Shown one piece after another: positions 45,260 to 54,027 of a DNA stretch of 64,000 bases. A program made the translations under genes and the position numbers. Position 1 is the stretch's first letter, and every line of letters begins with the position of its first letter. Origin of the DNA: Chitinophagaceae bacterium IBVUCB2 (GTDB lineage: Bacteria > Bacteroidota > Bacteroidia > Chitinophagales > Chitinophagaceae); assembly GCA_002127295.1 (NCBI GenBank), contig NFUV01000002.1, positions 248,001 through 312,000 on the forward strand, in the 5' to 3' direction. Under the pieces are notes generated by a model. That model had not been told where the DNA came from, searched no databases, and saw only the letters and a program-made list of their open reading frames with translations.

Positions 45260-45405
45260 AACAATATATTTACCAGGCTATCCATAATGGAATATGTAAC
45301 ACCGAATACTATCCCTGCAATAACTATTCCGAACCAGGTCGGTTGTTGTTCCGCCCAATACTCAATGAAGGAAAGAATTGAATTATCCGGTCTTTCGTTT
45401 TTCAT
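45256..45405 (-). CDS. 49-residue small membrane protein
   Basis: The frame MKNERPDNSILSFIEYWAEQ continues with a hydrophobic span WFGIVIAGIVFGVTY and a short C-terminal amphipathic stretch. The leader is AT-rich, as is usual here. The stop codon overlaps the start of the next 38-codon frame. The pair may be a two-component membrane peptide system, for example a membrane stress, holin-like or toxin-type pair, but no known family is evident. Confidence 0.5.
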   Translation of the reverse strand: MKNERPDNSILSFIEYWAEQQPTWFGIVIAGIVFGVTYSIMDSLVNILL

Positions 45406-45556
45406 GTGTGATTTTTCTAATTAAATATCAAAAAACGTCCCAATTATTTTAGCCTGTATTACCGGGTTATTGTTATTTGAAATATAAGGCGAAGTGAACC
45501 AAATTGATATTGAATTCCTACAACATGGAAAAAAATACACAGTCTGTGTAATCGTA

Positions 45557-46060
45557 CTAGGACTCTATAGCCTGAAGTTCCGATATTTTATTGCCAGTTA
45601 CAGGTTGGTACACATCTTCAAATAGCATTGCCAATTCTTTAGCCTTTTCAATTAAATCATCTGGCACATTCTCTACCTCGTAAGTATGGGATCCCGGTTT
45701 TATGAATGTTATTTTCAGTTTGCCCTCATGCATATTTATTTCATTAATAATTGGTTTTAAACAACCTGTTATATCCTTCAGTATTGTGTTTTCCCCTTGA
45801 ATATCTTTTTTTGTACCGGATCTATAAACAAACTCTACTGTATCAAACATTTCAACAGAGGTCTCCTCATAATAACTATTGGCTACTTTGAAGACCCTCT
45901 CCTGGTCATGCTGGCTTATTTTAAACATGGGGCTAACACCTATTCCGCCGTCTTTACTGCATGGGAGGCAAATATTTCTACCGAATTTCTTATGTAGGGC
46001 CGGGTGATACTTTTTAAACCAATCCATAAATTGATGGTACTCGTCATACAGTTCACTCAT
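45557..46060 (-). CDS. Protein of unknown function with two Cys in a CLPC motif
   Basis: A 167-residue soluble protein. The N-terminal half has NICLPCSKDGGIGVSPMFKI; the C-terminal half is mixed alpha/beta (EGKLKITFIKPGSHTYEVENVP, LIEKAKELAMLFEDVYQPV). The single Cys pair could bind a metal or form a disulfide. There is no signal peptide or membrane span. It appears to be transcribed alone, upstream of the tiny membrane protein genes on the same strand. I do not recognise it. Confidence 0.6.
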   Translation of the reverse strand: MSELYDEYHQFMDWFKKYHPALHKKFGRNICLPCSKDGGIGVSPMFKISQHDQERVFKVANSYYEETSVEMFDTVEFVYRSGTKKDIQGENTILKDITGCLKPIINEINMHEGKLKITFIKPGSHTYEVENVPDDLIEKAKELAMLFEDVYQPVTGNKISELQAIES

Positions 46061-46253
46061 AGTCTTTTTTTTATTGCACTAACGTTTATATAGCTGCCAA
46101 TTACAATATCAACCAGCGTACCAAAAATTTTACAACAATGTGCCAGAGCGAAAAGAAATTATGAAATCCCTGGCGATAGTATTTAAAAGGGGTAGTGATC
46201 TGCAATCAGGTATGTTTTCCGGGACGAAAAATGAAAGTTGGGCACCTACTCCT

Positions 46254-48761
46254 TTATTGAGTTGTAATTTTTTCTAAGTTTACCCCTTTACCCAGTACTC
46301 CCTTAAAAATATCACCTTCTTTTTTTATTCTTTCTACTGCATTCTCTATCGTAAAATCGTCCATTCTTAAACCTTTCTTCACTTCTTCCCAATGCAAAGG
46401 CATCGACACTGTAGCACCCGGTTTTGGCCGTAATGAATAAGGAGCAGCTAATGTTGCTTTGGGTCGATTTTGTAAATAATCAAGATAGAGTTTTCCTTTT
46501 CGTTTTTTTATTATCCTTTCAACACTTGTCAGTTCGGGTAAGAGCTCATTCACCCGGGTAGCTATTATCTTTCCCAGAAGTTGAGATTGATCATAGGTAT
46601 ATTTTGCTCCGAGTGGGATATAAATATGTAAGCCCGTAGAGCCAGAAGTTTTTACATAGCACTTGATTTTTAAGTTATCAATCACCTCTTTGGTAACTAA
46701 TGCAGTTTCAATCACATCATCAAATGTGTTCTTAGCAGAAGGATCAAGATCAATAAGGCACCAATCGGGATAATCTTCTTTATGAATCGTAGAACTCCAG
46801 GGATTCATTTCTATTGCCCCGAGATTAGCCATATATAACAGGGCGGCTTCGTTTTCGGGTACAAGAAAATTTTTATGCTCGCCTTTTCCGGTAGTATAAG
46901 GCTCTTGCTTTACCCAATCCGGTGCTGAGCCAGTTATATCTTTATGATAAAAGCTTTTACCTGCAATACCATTCGGATAACGATTCAACGATTGTGGACG
47001 ATCTTTCAGGTAGGGCAATATATAGGGCGCAACTTCATGATAATAATTTAGCATGTCCCTTTTAGTAAATTTTTCTTTTGGCCAGTATATCTTGCTTAGG
47101 TTGGTAAATTTTAATTCATGTCCATTAATTTCTTTTACCTGTATTTCATCCTTTACATTTAATAATTTGCTGTCTTTTAAAACACCTGTTTTTTTATTTT
47201 TTTTTGGAAATCCTTTTTCTTTTACAACTTCTTTTGCCTTCTTATCTGTACGGAGTCCTTCAAAAGACGGATGCCGCATCACTCCGTCATTCGTAATTTC
47301 TGTATAGCTTACTTCGCAAACCAATTGAGGTTTTACCCATGTTACTTTTGCTTTGGGAGGAGTTGGACGGAAACGGGATGGCTTGTTTACGTCAGGCAAT
47401 TCCGAAAAAGGAACCTTGGAAACAACTAGTTCTTTCATTTTGCTAAGGATATCTCTCTGTGTCCGCATGCTAAATCCGGTGCCGATCTTTCCCGTATAAT
47501 GCAATTTGCCTCTATCGTACACTCCTACCAGTAGTGAGCTGAATGGTTTTGATGAATCCTCATTCTGTGTAAAACCACCGATTACCACTTCATGTCTTTT
47601 ATTCAACTTAATTTTTAACCAGTTGGCTGATCGTTCGCCTTCATTATAAATACTATCGGCTCTTTTAGCTATGATGCCCTCCATGCCCATTTTTGATGCA
47701 ACCGATAAGAATTCTGTTGCTGTAGTTTCAAAGGTTTCACTTAACCTGATGCTATGGTTAGCAGGTAAATTATCCTGTAATATTTTCCTTCGTTGCGAAA
47801 GAGGCAATGCTTTCAAATCATATCCCTCAAGCCAGGTAATATCAAAAACATAATAAATCAACTCCCCGTCTTCTTCACTTCGCCAATTTTGCAGTGCACC
47901 GAAATTGGCGACACCTTTATCATTCAATACAACTACCTCACCATCCAGAATTGCATTCATTTTAAATTCGCTAAGAGCTTTTGTAACGGGATAAAATTTT
48001 TGGTTGAATGACTTATTATTCCTGGAAAATAAATTGACTTTTCCTTTGTTCAATAAAGCAATAGCCCGGTATCCATCCCATTTAATTTCATATAGCCAAC
48101 CCTTTTCATCAGGTGCATTTTCAACTAATGTGGCCAGCATTGGATTCAACTTTTTAGGAAATGACGATTTTCTTCCTTCAGCTTTGTCTTTTGTAGGGGT
48201 TATTTTTTCAATGCTCTTCCCGGAAATAACTGATTTATCTTTCTTTGTAATGTCGGTTAGTGTTGCATATTTATCCCGGTGTTTAATTAGTAACCAGGCA
48301 TTGTCATCTTTCCCTTTTAATTTCACCATCGCAAATTCACCTTTCAATTTTGTTCCATTGAGGCGAAATTTCAGCGAACCTTCTTTTAATTGTTTCAACA
48401 ATAATTTTTCCTGTTTTTTTTTAGTACCCGGTTCTAAAGATTCATAAGTTCCTTCATCCCACACTATCACAGTTCCTGCGCCATAATTACCAGCAGGAAT
48501 AATCCCTTCAAAGTTTCGGTAATCATAAGGGTGGTCTTCTACGGCTACCGCTAATCTTTTATCATCCGGATTCATGGATGGTCCTTTTGGAACGGCCCAA
48601 CTTTTTAAAACTCCTTCCATCTCCAACCGCAGATCATAATGCAAACGACTGGCGGCATGCTTTTGAATTACAAAACGCAAACCGGAGAGCTGACCTTTAC
48701 CTCCGGTTGGTTCGGGTGTATTACTAAAGGATCGTTTTTTTTTATAAGAGGCGAGGCTCAT
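46254..48761 (-). CDS. ligD: ATP-dependent DNA ligase D (phosphoesterase-ligase-polymerase)
   Basis: An 835-residue three-domain ligase for non-homologous end joining. The 3'-phosphoesterase domain (about residues 30-165) has KHAASRLHYDLRLE and the EDHPYDYRNFEG motif. The ligase domain (about 205-520) has the adenylated lysine K227 in EIKWDGYR, followed by an OB fold. The polymerase/primase domain (about 545-835) has the DxD metal motif in LIDLDPS and a GSTGLHIYIPLG loop. The order is PE-LIG-POL, as in Pseudomonas LigD. It starts 6 bases after the Ku gene, so both are one transcript. It repairs double-strand breaks, especially in non-growing cells. Confidence 0.95.
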   Translation of the reverse strand: MSLASYKKKRSFSNTPEPTGGKGQLSGLRFVIQKHAASRLHYDLRLEMEGVLKSWAVPKGPSMNPDDKRLAVAVEDHPYDYRNFEGIIPAGNYGAGTVIVWDEGTYESLEPGTKKKQEKLLLKQLKEGSLKFRLNGTKLKGEFAMVKLKGKDDNAWLLIKHRDKYATLTDITKKDKSVISGKSIEKITPTKDKAEGRKSSFPKKLNPMLATLVENAPDEKGWLYEIKWDGYRAIALLNKGKVNLFSRNNKSFNQKFYPVTKALSEFKMNAILDGEVVVLNDKGVANFGALQNWRSEEDGELIYYVFDITWLEGYDLKALPLSQRRKILQDNLPANHSIRLSETFETTATEFLSVASKMGMEGIIAKRADSIYNEGERSANWLKIKLNKRHEVVIGGFTQNEDSSKPFSSLLVGVYDRGKLHYTGKIGTGFSMRTQRDILSKMKELVVSKVPFSELPDVNKPSRFRPTPPKAKVTWVKPQLVCEVSYTEITNDGVMRHPSFEGLRTDKKAKEVVKEKGFPKKNKKTGVLKDSKLLNVKDEIQVKEINGHELKFTNLSKIYWPKEKFTKRDMLNYYHEVAPYILPYLKDRPQSLNRYPNGIAGKSFYHKDITGSAPDWVKQEPYTTGKGEHKNFLVPENEAALLYMANLGAIEMNPWSSTIHKEDYPDWCLIDLDPSAKNTFDDVIETALVTKEVIDNLKIKCYVKTSGSTGLHIYIPLGAKYTYDQSQLLGKIIATRVNELLPELTSVERIIKKRKGKLYLDYLQNRPKATLAAPYSLRPKPGATVSMPLHWEEVKKGLRMDDFTIENAVERIKKEGDIFKGVLGKGVNLEKITTQ

Positions 48762-48767
48762 ATCTTA

Positions 48768-49544
48768 TCAGGAGGCTTTTTTTCGGGGAGAAAGACTTGC
48801 CTTTAATTGCTCCATCAAATCTTTAGTATTAGAATGAACAACTTTCATTGGTTTATATTCAACCGCTTTGCCTTTTGATTTAGCAGCTATAATTTTCATC
48901 AGCTTAGCTGTATAATCGTCTTTATATTTTTTTATATCAAATTTACTGCTTAGCTGGTTGATAAGGTTGACAGCCATTTTAACTTCAGCCGGTTTGCTTT
49001 TTGTTGTAGGTATCTTTAAATCTTTAGGGGAACGTATTTCCTGTGCAAACCGAATCCTGTTCAGTACAATAACATCTCCTAATACTTTTATGATGCACAC
49101 ATGTTCCCGGTTATGCATAACAAATAATCCTACTCCTGCCTTGCCGGTTTTTTTGAGTGCATCCCGCAATAAACAGTAAGCTCTTATTCCCGTTTTGTCA
49201 GGGGATAAATAATAGGGAGCTTCAAAATAAGTACTGTCGATTTCGGTTTCCTCTACGAATTGAGCTATCTCAATATGTTTAGTTTTCTCTGGACTTGCTT
49301 TTTCAAAATCAACTTTATCCAGTACTACATATTTATTTTTAGCTTTTACAAAATAGCCTCTTACTATATTTTCCCAGCTTACCTCTTTCCCGGTATTTTC
49401 GTTTACTCTTTTAAATTTTATATTGGCCAGACCTTTCTTATCCAGCATATCGAGATCAAGTGTGCTGTCTTCAACCGCACTATACATTTTAATGGGGATG
49501 TTAACCAGTCCGAATCCAATAGAACCTGTCCAAACTGCTTTCAT
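48768..49544 (-). CDS. ku: Ku protein for non-homologous end joining
   Basis: A 258-residue bacterial Ku homodimer subunit, which binds DNA ends and recruits LigD. The opening MKAVWTGSIGFGLVNIPIKMYSA is the classic start, and the core includes KFKRVNENTGKEV, YYLSPDK and MVINLINQL-like MAVNLINQLSSKFD. The C-terminus is short and basic (LSPRKKAS), usual for a minimal Ku. A near-palindrome, GGGGAAAATATTCCC, at 49585-49599 just upstream is a candidate operator. Confidence 0.95.
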   Translation of the reverse strand: MKAVWTGSIGFGLVNIPIKMYSAVEDSTLDLDMLDKKGLANIKFKRVNENTGKEVSWENIVRGYFVKAKNKYVVLDKVDFEKASPEKTKHIEIAQFVEETEIDSTYFEAPYYLSPDKTGIRAYCLLRDALKKTGKAGVGLFVMHNREHVCIIKVLGDVIVLNRIRFAQEIRSPKDLKIPTTKSKPAEVKMAVNLINQLSSKFDIKKYKDDYTAKLMKIIAAKSKGKAVEYKPMKVVHSNTKDLMEQLKASLSPRKKAS

Positions 49545-49584
49545 AATTTATAGTTTAGTATTCGGTTTAAAAAATATCCAACCT

Positions 49585-49599
49585 GGGGAAAATATTCCC
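49585..49599. promoter_or_regulatory. Inverted repeat upstream of the Ku-LigD operon
   Basis: GGGAA and TTCCC flank a 4-base spacer within GGGGAAAATATTCCC, 41 bases upstream of the Ku start codon. A related TTGGGGAAAATTTT occurs at 51017-51030 upstream of the catalase cluster. It may be a shared stress-response site; this is weak evidence. Confidence 0.25.
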
Positions 49600-49602
49600 T
49601 AA

Positions 49603-49854
49603 TTAATAATCATATACTGCTTCAATATTAATAGAGGATAGGTAGGGCTGTAAAAATTCAAGGGAATCAAAGCAAAATAGTTCCCGAATGAATTTACATT
49701 GGTGGTGATATGTTATTTCTGCATAGAAACCATCCACCTGGAATAGAACGCTGCTGTATTGTTTGTTTTCCCGTTGCGCAATAATAACTCCACGGCACCA
49801 GACAATTAGCTCTTTTTCTATCTTACTTAAATTTTTAAATTCAGCGTATGTCAT
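49603..49854 (-). CDS. Small protein of unknown function
   Basis: An 83-residue soluble protein, MTYAEFKNLSKIEKELIVWC at the start, with mixed strands and helices and three Cys. There is no signal, span or catalytic motif. The 32-base gap to the gene at 49887 and shared strand suggest co-transcription with the following Ku-LigD genes or with the upstream small genes. I do not recognise a function. Confidence 0.55.
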   Translation of the reverse strand: MTYAEFKNLSKIEKELIVWCRGVIIAQRENKQYSSVLFQVDGFYAEITYHHQCKFIRELFCFDSLEFLQPYLSSINIEAVYDY

Positions 49855-49886
49855 ATGTTAGGTCTTGCAAATGCTGTGCAATTTTT

Positions 49887-50213
49887 TTATTTCTTTTCAA
49901 TTTCAGTAACATGGTCCATAAATGCAGTGATCAAAGGATTTGCATAAGGGCCGTATGCATCAGTCAGAGTACCCTTTTTACCATCGCTGGTTTCCAGTAA
50001 ATAAAGGATAGCATTTTCTGACGGATCGCTGGCCCCTTCAAAGCGATAGAAATTATTGACCTTTATTTTCTCCGGACTATACATATTTTCAGTATCCGGA
50101 AATGTCAATCCTGTTTTTGTAATGGTAAAATCAAGAACAAATCCATCTTCTCTTGCTTTTTCCAGGCAAGCCATAAGGGTTGTCATATCATCTGGTAATT
50201 GATTCTTATTCAT
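49887..50213 (-). CDS. Small conserved protein (YRFEG/DAYG family), function unknown
   Basis: A protein of about 108 residues starting at MNKNQLPDD; a start 18 bases upstream at 50231, overlapping the previous stop, is also possible. The core, VNNFYRFEGASDPSENAILYLL and GTLTDAYGPYANP, matches a small Bacteroidota protein family that databases often label phosphoribosylpyrophosphate synthetase without good reason; no such enzyme domain is present. It lies 10 bases after the hydrophilic protein gene. The longer open frame to 50396 overlaps that gene and is not credible in its first 55 codons. Confidence 0.6.
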   Translation of the reverse strand: MNKNQLPDDMTTLMACLEKAREDGFVLDFTITKTGLTFPDTENMYSPEKIKVNNFYRFEGASDPSENAILYLLETSDGKKGTLTDAYGPYANPLITAFMDHVTEIEKK

Positions 50214-50223
50214 TGTTAGGATT

Positions 50224-50424
50224 TTATTCATTTCCCCCAGCGTTATTTTTCCCAATATTTCCATCCTTGGGGTTTCCCTTTTTTTTACCCGGTGAATCTG
50301 AATGTCCGGTCTTCTTTTCTTCATCCGAAACTTTAGTGCCATCATTGTAATCAGCATCCTGTTCACTTCCCTGGTTGAAATCCGCACTGCCGGCATTTGG
50401 CTTTTTTTTATCTGGTGTAGCCAT
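50224..50424 (-). CDS. Small Lys/Gly/Asn/Asp-rich disordered protein
   Basis: A 66-residue, almost fully polar protein (ATPDKKKPNAGSADFNQGSE), starting at the Met at 50424; the longer frame adds an unrelated hydrophobic leader from 50502. Its composition resembles the protein at 40358-40567, with no obvious homology. It may be an intrinsically disordered stress protein. It is probably co-transcribed with the gene at 49887-50213. Confidence 0.5.
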   Translation of the reverse strand: MATPDKKKPNAGSADFNQGSEQDADYNDGTKVSDEEKKTGHSDSPGKKKGNPKDGNIGKNNAGGNE

Positions 50425-50511
50425 AGTTTTAAAGTTTATGTTATAAAGAGTTATTAAAAAGAGTGCCAGAAAGCTATAGATACATGGCATTATCTTAGTC
50501 ATTAGTGAAAC

Positions 50512-50967
50512 ATGAAAAGAAAAGAACCAGCTTCAATTAGAAATTTTGAACGGGTGGCGAAACTGATGGATTCTCAATTTAAAATTCCGGGAACCAATAT
50601 CCGGTTTGGTCTGGATGCTATAATTGGCCTTGTACCCGGCGCAGGAGATATTACCAGCTTTATTATTTCAGGAGCTATGCTCTTTACACTAGCAAAAAAT
50701 GGAGCCAGTAGTTTTTTGCTGGCGAGAATGGGCCTGAATTTAATAGTGGATGCAGCTATAGGATCGATCCCGTTGCTGGGGGATTTATTCGATGTTGCAT
50801 TCAGAGCCAATGAACGGAATCTGAAACTTATGCGGGAACATTATACACATGGAAAGCATAATGGTAGTGCAATGAAAATTGTTATTCCGTTAATAATTTT
50901 ATTGCTAGGAATCATCGGATTTATAATTTGGCTTATTTATAAATTGATCGACTGGCTTATATTTTAA
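50512..50967 (+). CDS. DUF4112 membrane protein
   Basis: A 151-residue protein of the DUF4112 family. The family signature is seen in FGLDAIIGLVPGAGDITSF and DAAIGSIPLLGDLFDVAFRAN, which form paired glycine/proline-rich membrane hairpins. A further hydrophobic span, IVIPLIILLLGIIGFIIWLI, sits at the C-terminus. The function is unknown. It is divergent from the small hydrophilic gene and stands alone. Confidence 0.82.
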   Translation: MKRKEPASIRNFERVAKLMDSQFKIPGTNIRFGLDAIIGLVPGAGDITSFIISGAMLFTLAKNGASSFLLARMGLNLIVDAAIGSIPLLGDLFDVAFRANERNLKLMREHYTHGKHNGSAMKIVIPLIILLLGIIGFIIWLIYKLIDWLIF

Positions 50968-51308
50968 TACTAAGCCCATATGAATTTTATTCATCCTAAT
51001 TAATAAATACTACAAGTTGGGGAAAATTTTGCCACAATATTCTTTTTGTGATGGTGTGGATAGAATAAAAAACGGACCCCGAATTTAATTTTGTTGCCTA
51101 TTTCATCGTAAAATCTATTTAGAAAGTATTTGTAGATGTTTTTCTACCTCTACTTGATCAATACTTTATCAAGCTGAAACTTCTATGTGGAGTATTTAAT
51201 TAGTTTGATTGGTTCCTAAAACTTGAGAGTGAATAAGCGAATGCCTCGCAGTCAAAATTTTCATTTTACTGGCAGGGCTTTTGTAAATCATTGAGAAAAC
51301 ATATATAT
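50968..51308. other. 341-bp intergenic region before the catalase cluster
   Basis: It presumably contains the promoter of the small membrane protein-catalase-SemiSWEET unit. Apart from TTGGGGAAAATTTT at 51017-51030 I see no clear motif, hairpin or ORF. Confidence 0.3.
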
Positions 51309-51554
51309 ATGGAAACTCTACATGAAAGAAAAGAAGGTAAAGTTGCAAAAGCAATAGAAACACAAACCTCTAAAATTCCGTCTGATATTTTTCTTTGGTC
51401 AGCAATGGGTGCAGCTGCCATAGCTACCAGTTTACATTGTACCGGGAAAAAGAAGGATGGTTTGTTTATAGGATTACTCGTAGCACCTATTTTAATTGTA
51501 GGACTTTACAATAAACTGGTGAAAGTTGAAGGACATGATAAGAATGATAAGTAA
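51309..51554 (+). CDS. Small membrane protein upstream of the catalase
   Basis: An 81-residue protein starting METLHERKEGKVAKAIETQT (the ATG at 51309). Two hydrophobic spans follow, FLWSAMGAAAIATSL and GLFIGLLVAPILIVGLY, separated by a CTGKKKDG loop. The catalase gene starts 15 bases downstream, so a joint transcript is likely. The function is unknown; a link to oxidative or envelope stress is inferred only from position. Confidence 0.6.
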   Translation: METLHERKEGKVAKAIETQTSKIPSDIFLWSAMGAAAIATSLHCTGKKKDGLFIGLLVAPILIVGLYNKLVKVEGHDKNDK

Positions 51555-51569
51555 GTAAAAACTAATTAT

Positions 51570-53732
51570 ATGGCCACCAAAAAAAAATCAGCTGCCGCAG
51601 TCAATGCCAAGCAAACCGACCTTTCTGCCAATAAAGAAACTGGACTTAACGAATTTATGACTACCGACCAGGGGTTAAAAATAAATGATGATCAGAATTC
51701 TTTAAAAGCTGGTGAGCGGGGTGCTACATTACTGGAAGATTTTATTCTACGGGAAAAAATCACTCATTTCGATCATGAACGTATTCCGGAAAGAATTGTA
51801 CATGCCAGGGGTGCAGCAGCACATGGATATTTCCAGGTTTATGAGCCAATGGCAAAGTACACTAAAGCTGGTTTTTTAAATGATCCAAAAAAGAAGACGC
51901 CGGTTTTTGTACGCTTTTCAACTGTAGCAGGATCCCGGGGATCTACAGATCTTGCCCGTGACGTAAGAGGGTTTTCTGTAAAGTTTTATACCGAAGAAGG
52001 TAATTATGACCTTGTGGGAAATAATATACCGGTCTTTTTTATCCAGGATGCTATGAAATTTCCTGACCTCGTTCATGCTGTTAAGCCTGAGCCTAATAAC
52101 GAAATTCCTCAAGCGGCTTCGGCGCATGATACATTCTGGGATTTTATTTCATTGATGCCAGAGTCCATGCACATGATCATGTGGGCTATGAGTGATAGGG
52201 CTATACCACGGAGCTACCGTATGATGGAAGGGTTTGGTGTTCACACTTTCCGATTTATAAATGACCAGGGTAAATCCTTTTTTGTAAAATTTCATTGGAA
52301 GCCTTTGCTCGGTGTTCACTCAGTTGCCTGGGATGAAGCCACTATTATTTCAGGCAAAGACCCCGACTTTCATCGCCGGGATCTTTTTGATGCTATTGAA
52401 GCAGGTGCTTTTCCTGAATGGGAGTTTGGTGTACAAATAATAGATGAAAAGGATGAGCATAAATTTCCATTTGATCTATTGGATCCTACTAAATTAATTC
52501 CTGAAGAACTGGTGCCTGTCCAGCGGATTGGGAAAATGGTATTAAATCGTAATCCTGATAATTATTTTGCAGAGACAGAACAGGTAGCTTTTCATCCGGG
52601 TCATTTAGTTCCCGGTATTGATTTTAGTAATGACCCATTATTGCAAGGCAGGTTATTTTCTTACACAGATACACAATTATCAAGGTTGGGAAGCCCGAAT
52701 TTTCATGAAATACCTATTAACAGGTCTTTAAATACTGTTCATAATAATCAGCGGGACGGACACATGCGGCAACAAATAAATGTAGATCGAACAAGTTATT
52801 CACCCAATACGCTTGGTGGAGGATGCCCTTTCCAGGCAAAAGCTGCAGAAGGAGGATTTACTTCACATGCAGAACGGATTGATGCAAAAAAAATAAGGGC
52901 AAGAAGCCAGAGTTTTTTTGATCATTTTAGCCAGGCTACATTATTTTATAATAGCCAGTCTGAAGCCGAAAAAAACCATTTAACAGATGCATTGCGCTTT
53001 GAATTGAGTAAGGTAGAAACAGTTTCTATCCGGGTAAGAATGCTTGGACTTTTAAACCAGGTGGATAAAACGTTGGCAAAAAATGTGGCAGATGAATTAG
53101 GATTACCTGTTCCCAATAAACCGGAGCAACCCATTAATCATAGTATTCCTGCAGATGGTAATCCTGCTAAGTTTCAACCTAAGTTAGTTGACCAGGGTAT
53201 TGAAAGTTCAGCAGCATTAAGTATGGCTAACACCAATAAAGATTCGATTCAAACAAGAAAAATTGCTGTGCTGACTGCAGATGGTGTAAATGGAAATTCA
53301 ATTCAACAAATGAAGAAAGCATTAACGGAAAAGGGTGCCGTTGTTGAAATCATTGCTCCCCGGCTCGGAGAAATAAAAAATGATAAAGGCGCAGCCATAA
53401 AAGTGGATAAAAATTTACGTACCGTTGCTTCTGTACTTTATGATGCAGTATATGTCCCTGGAGGAAAGAAAAGTGTTGCTGCATTAATGAATGAAGCCGA
53501 TGCCATCCATTTTGTAGATCAGGCTTACAAACATTGTAAGGCTATTGCTGTAGATATTGATGCGGAGAATTTTATGGCTAAAACAAGTGTAGGTCAATTA
53601 CTGGAAGAGAAAAAAGAATTACCCGGGTTAGTTTATCCTAAAAAGAATAAATCTCTGGCCGGTGATTTTATCAAAGCAATTGCACAGCATCGTTTCTGGG
53701 AAAGAGAAACACAGGAAAAAGTTCCGGCATAA
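51570..53732 (+). CDS. katE: Large-subunit catalase (KatE/HPII type)
   Basis: A 720-residue haem catalase that breaks down hydrogen peroxide in the cytoplasm. The essential His is H85 in HARGAAAHG, the distal Asn is in LVGNNIPVFFIQD, and the haem-ligand Tyr is in RLFSYTDTQLSRLG. The C-terminal 170 residues (from about IQTRKIAVLTADG) form the DJ-1/PfpI-like domain that defines large catalases. The length fits the HPII branch. The SemiSWEET gene follows after 3 bases. Confidence 0.94.
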   Translation: MATKKKSAAAVNAKQTDLSANKETGLNEFMTTDQGLKINDDQNSLKAGERGATLLEDFILREKITHFDHERIPERIVHARGAAAHGYFQVYEPMAKYTKAGFLNDPKKKTPVFVRFSTVAGSRGSTDLARDVRGFSVKFYTEEGNYDLVGNNIPVFFIQDAMKFPDLVHAVKPEPNNEIPQAASAHDTFWDFISLMPESMHMIMWAMSDRAIPRSYRMMEGFGVHTFRFINDQGKSFFVKFHWKPLLGVHSVAWDEATIISGKDPDFHRRDLFDAIEAGAFPEWEFGVQIIDEKDEHKFPFDLLDPTKLIPEELVPVQRIGKMVLNRNPDNYFAETEQVAFHPGHLVPGIDFSNDPLLQGRLFSYTDTQLSRLGSPNFHEIPINRSLNTVHNNQRDGHMRQQINVDRTSYSPNTLGGGCPFQAKAAEGGFTSHAERIDAKKIRARSQSFFDHFSQATLFYNSQSEAEKNHLTDALRFELSKVETVSIRVRMLGLLNQVDKTLAKNVADELGLPVPNKPEQPINHSIPADGNPAKFQPKLVDQGIESSAALSMANTNKDSIQTRKIAVLTADGVNGNSIQQMKKALTEKGAVVEIIAPRLGEIKNDKGAAIKVDKNLRTVASVLYDAVYVPGGKKSVAALMNEADAIHFVDQAYKHCKAIAVDIDAENFMAKTSVGQLLEEKKELPGLVYPKKNKSLAGDFIKAIAQHRFWERETQEKVPA

Positions 53733-53735
53733 AGA

Positions 53736-53993
53736 ATGGGTAATCTCAGCGAGTATGTAGGAATTGGGGCAGGTATCCTGACTGCATGCTCGCTGTTACC
53801 TCAACTTTTCAAAATAGTAAAAGAGAAGGAAGCTGGTGATATTTCTTATTTCATGCTTTTTATTTTATTGACAGGAATTGGTGGTTGGATATGGTATGGT
53901 ATATTAAAAGACGATTGGCCTATTATCTTAACCAACAGTTTTTCATTTCTGGTTAATCTTGTAATTATTTTTTTCTCGATTCGATATAAATAG
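53736..53993 (+). CDS. SemiSWEET sugar transporter
   Basis: An 85-residue membrane protein with three helices of the MtN3/PQ-loop fold. The PQ motif is in CSLLPQLFKI. The rest, GDISYFMLFILLTGIGGWIW and NSFSFLVNLVIIFF, matches SemiSWEETs, which dimerize and pass mono- or disaccharides down their gradient. Its 3-base gap to the catalase gene implies co-transcription. It converges with the GntP gene. Confidence 0.86.
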   Translation: MGNLSEYVGIGAGILTACSLLPQLFKIVKEKEAGDISYFMLFILLTGIGGWIWYGILKDDWPIILTNSFSFLVNLVIIFFSIRYK

Positions 53994-54027
53994 AAAGAAT
54001 AATAAATGTCTTTTAAAAGAGTTCAAA

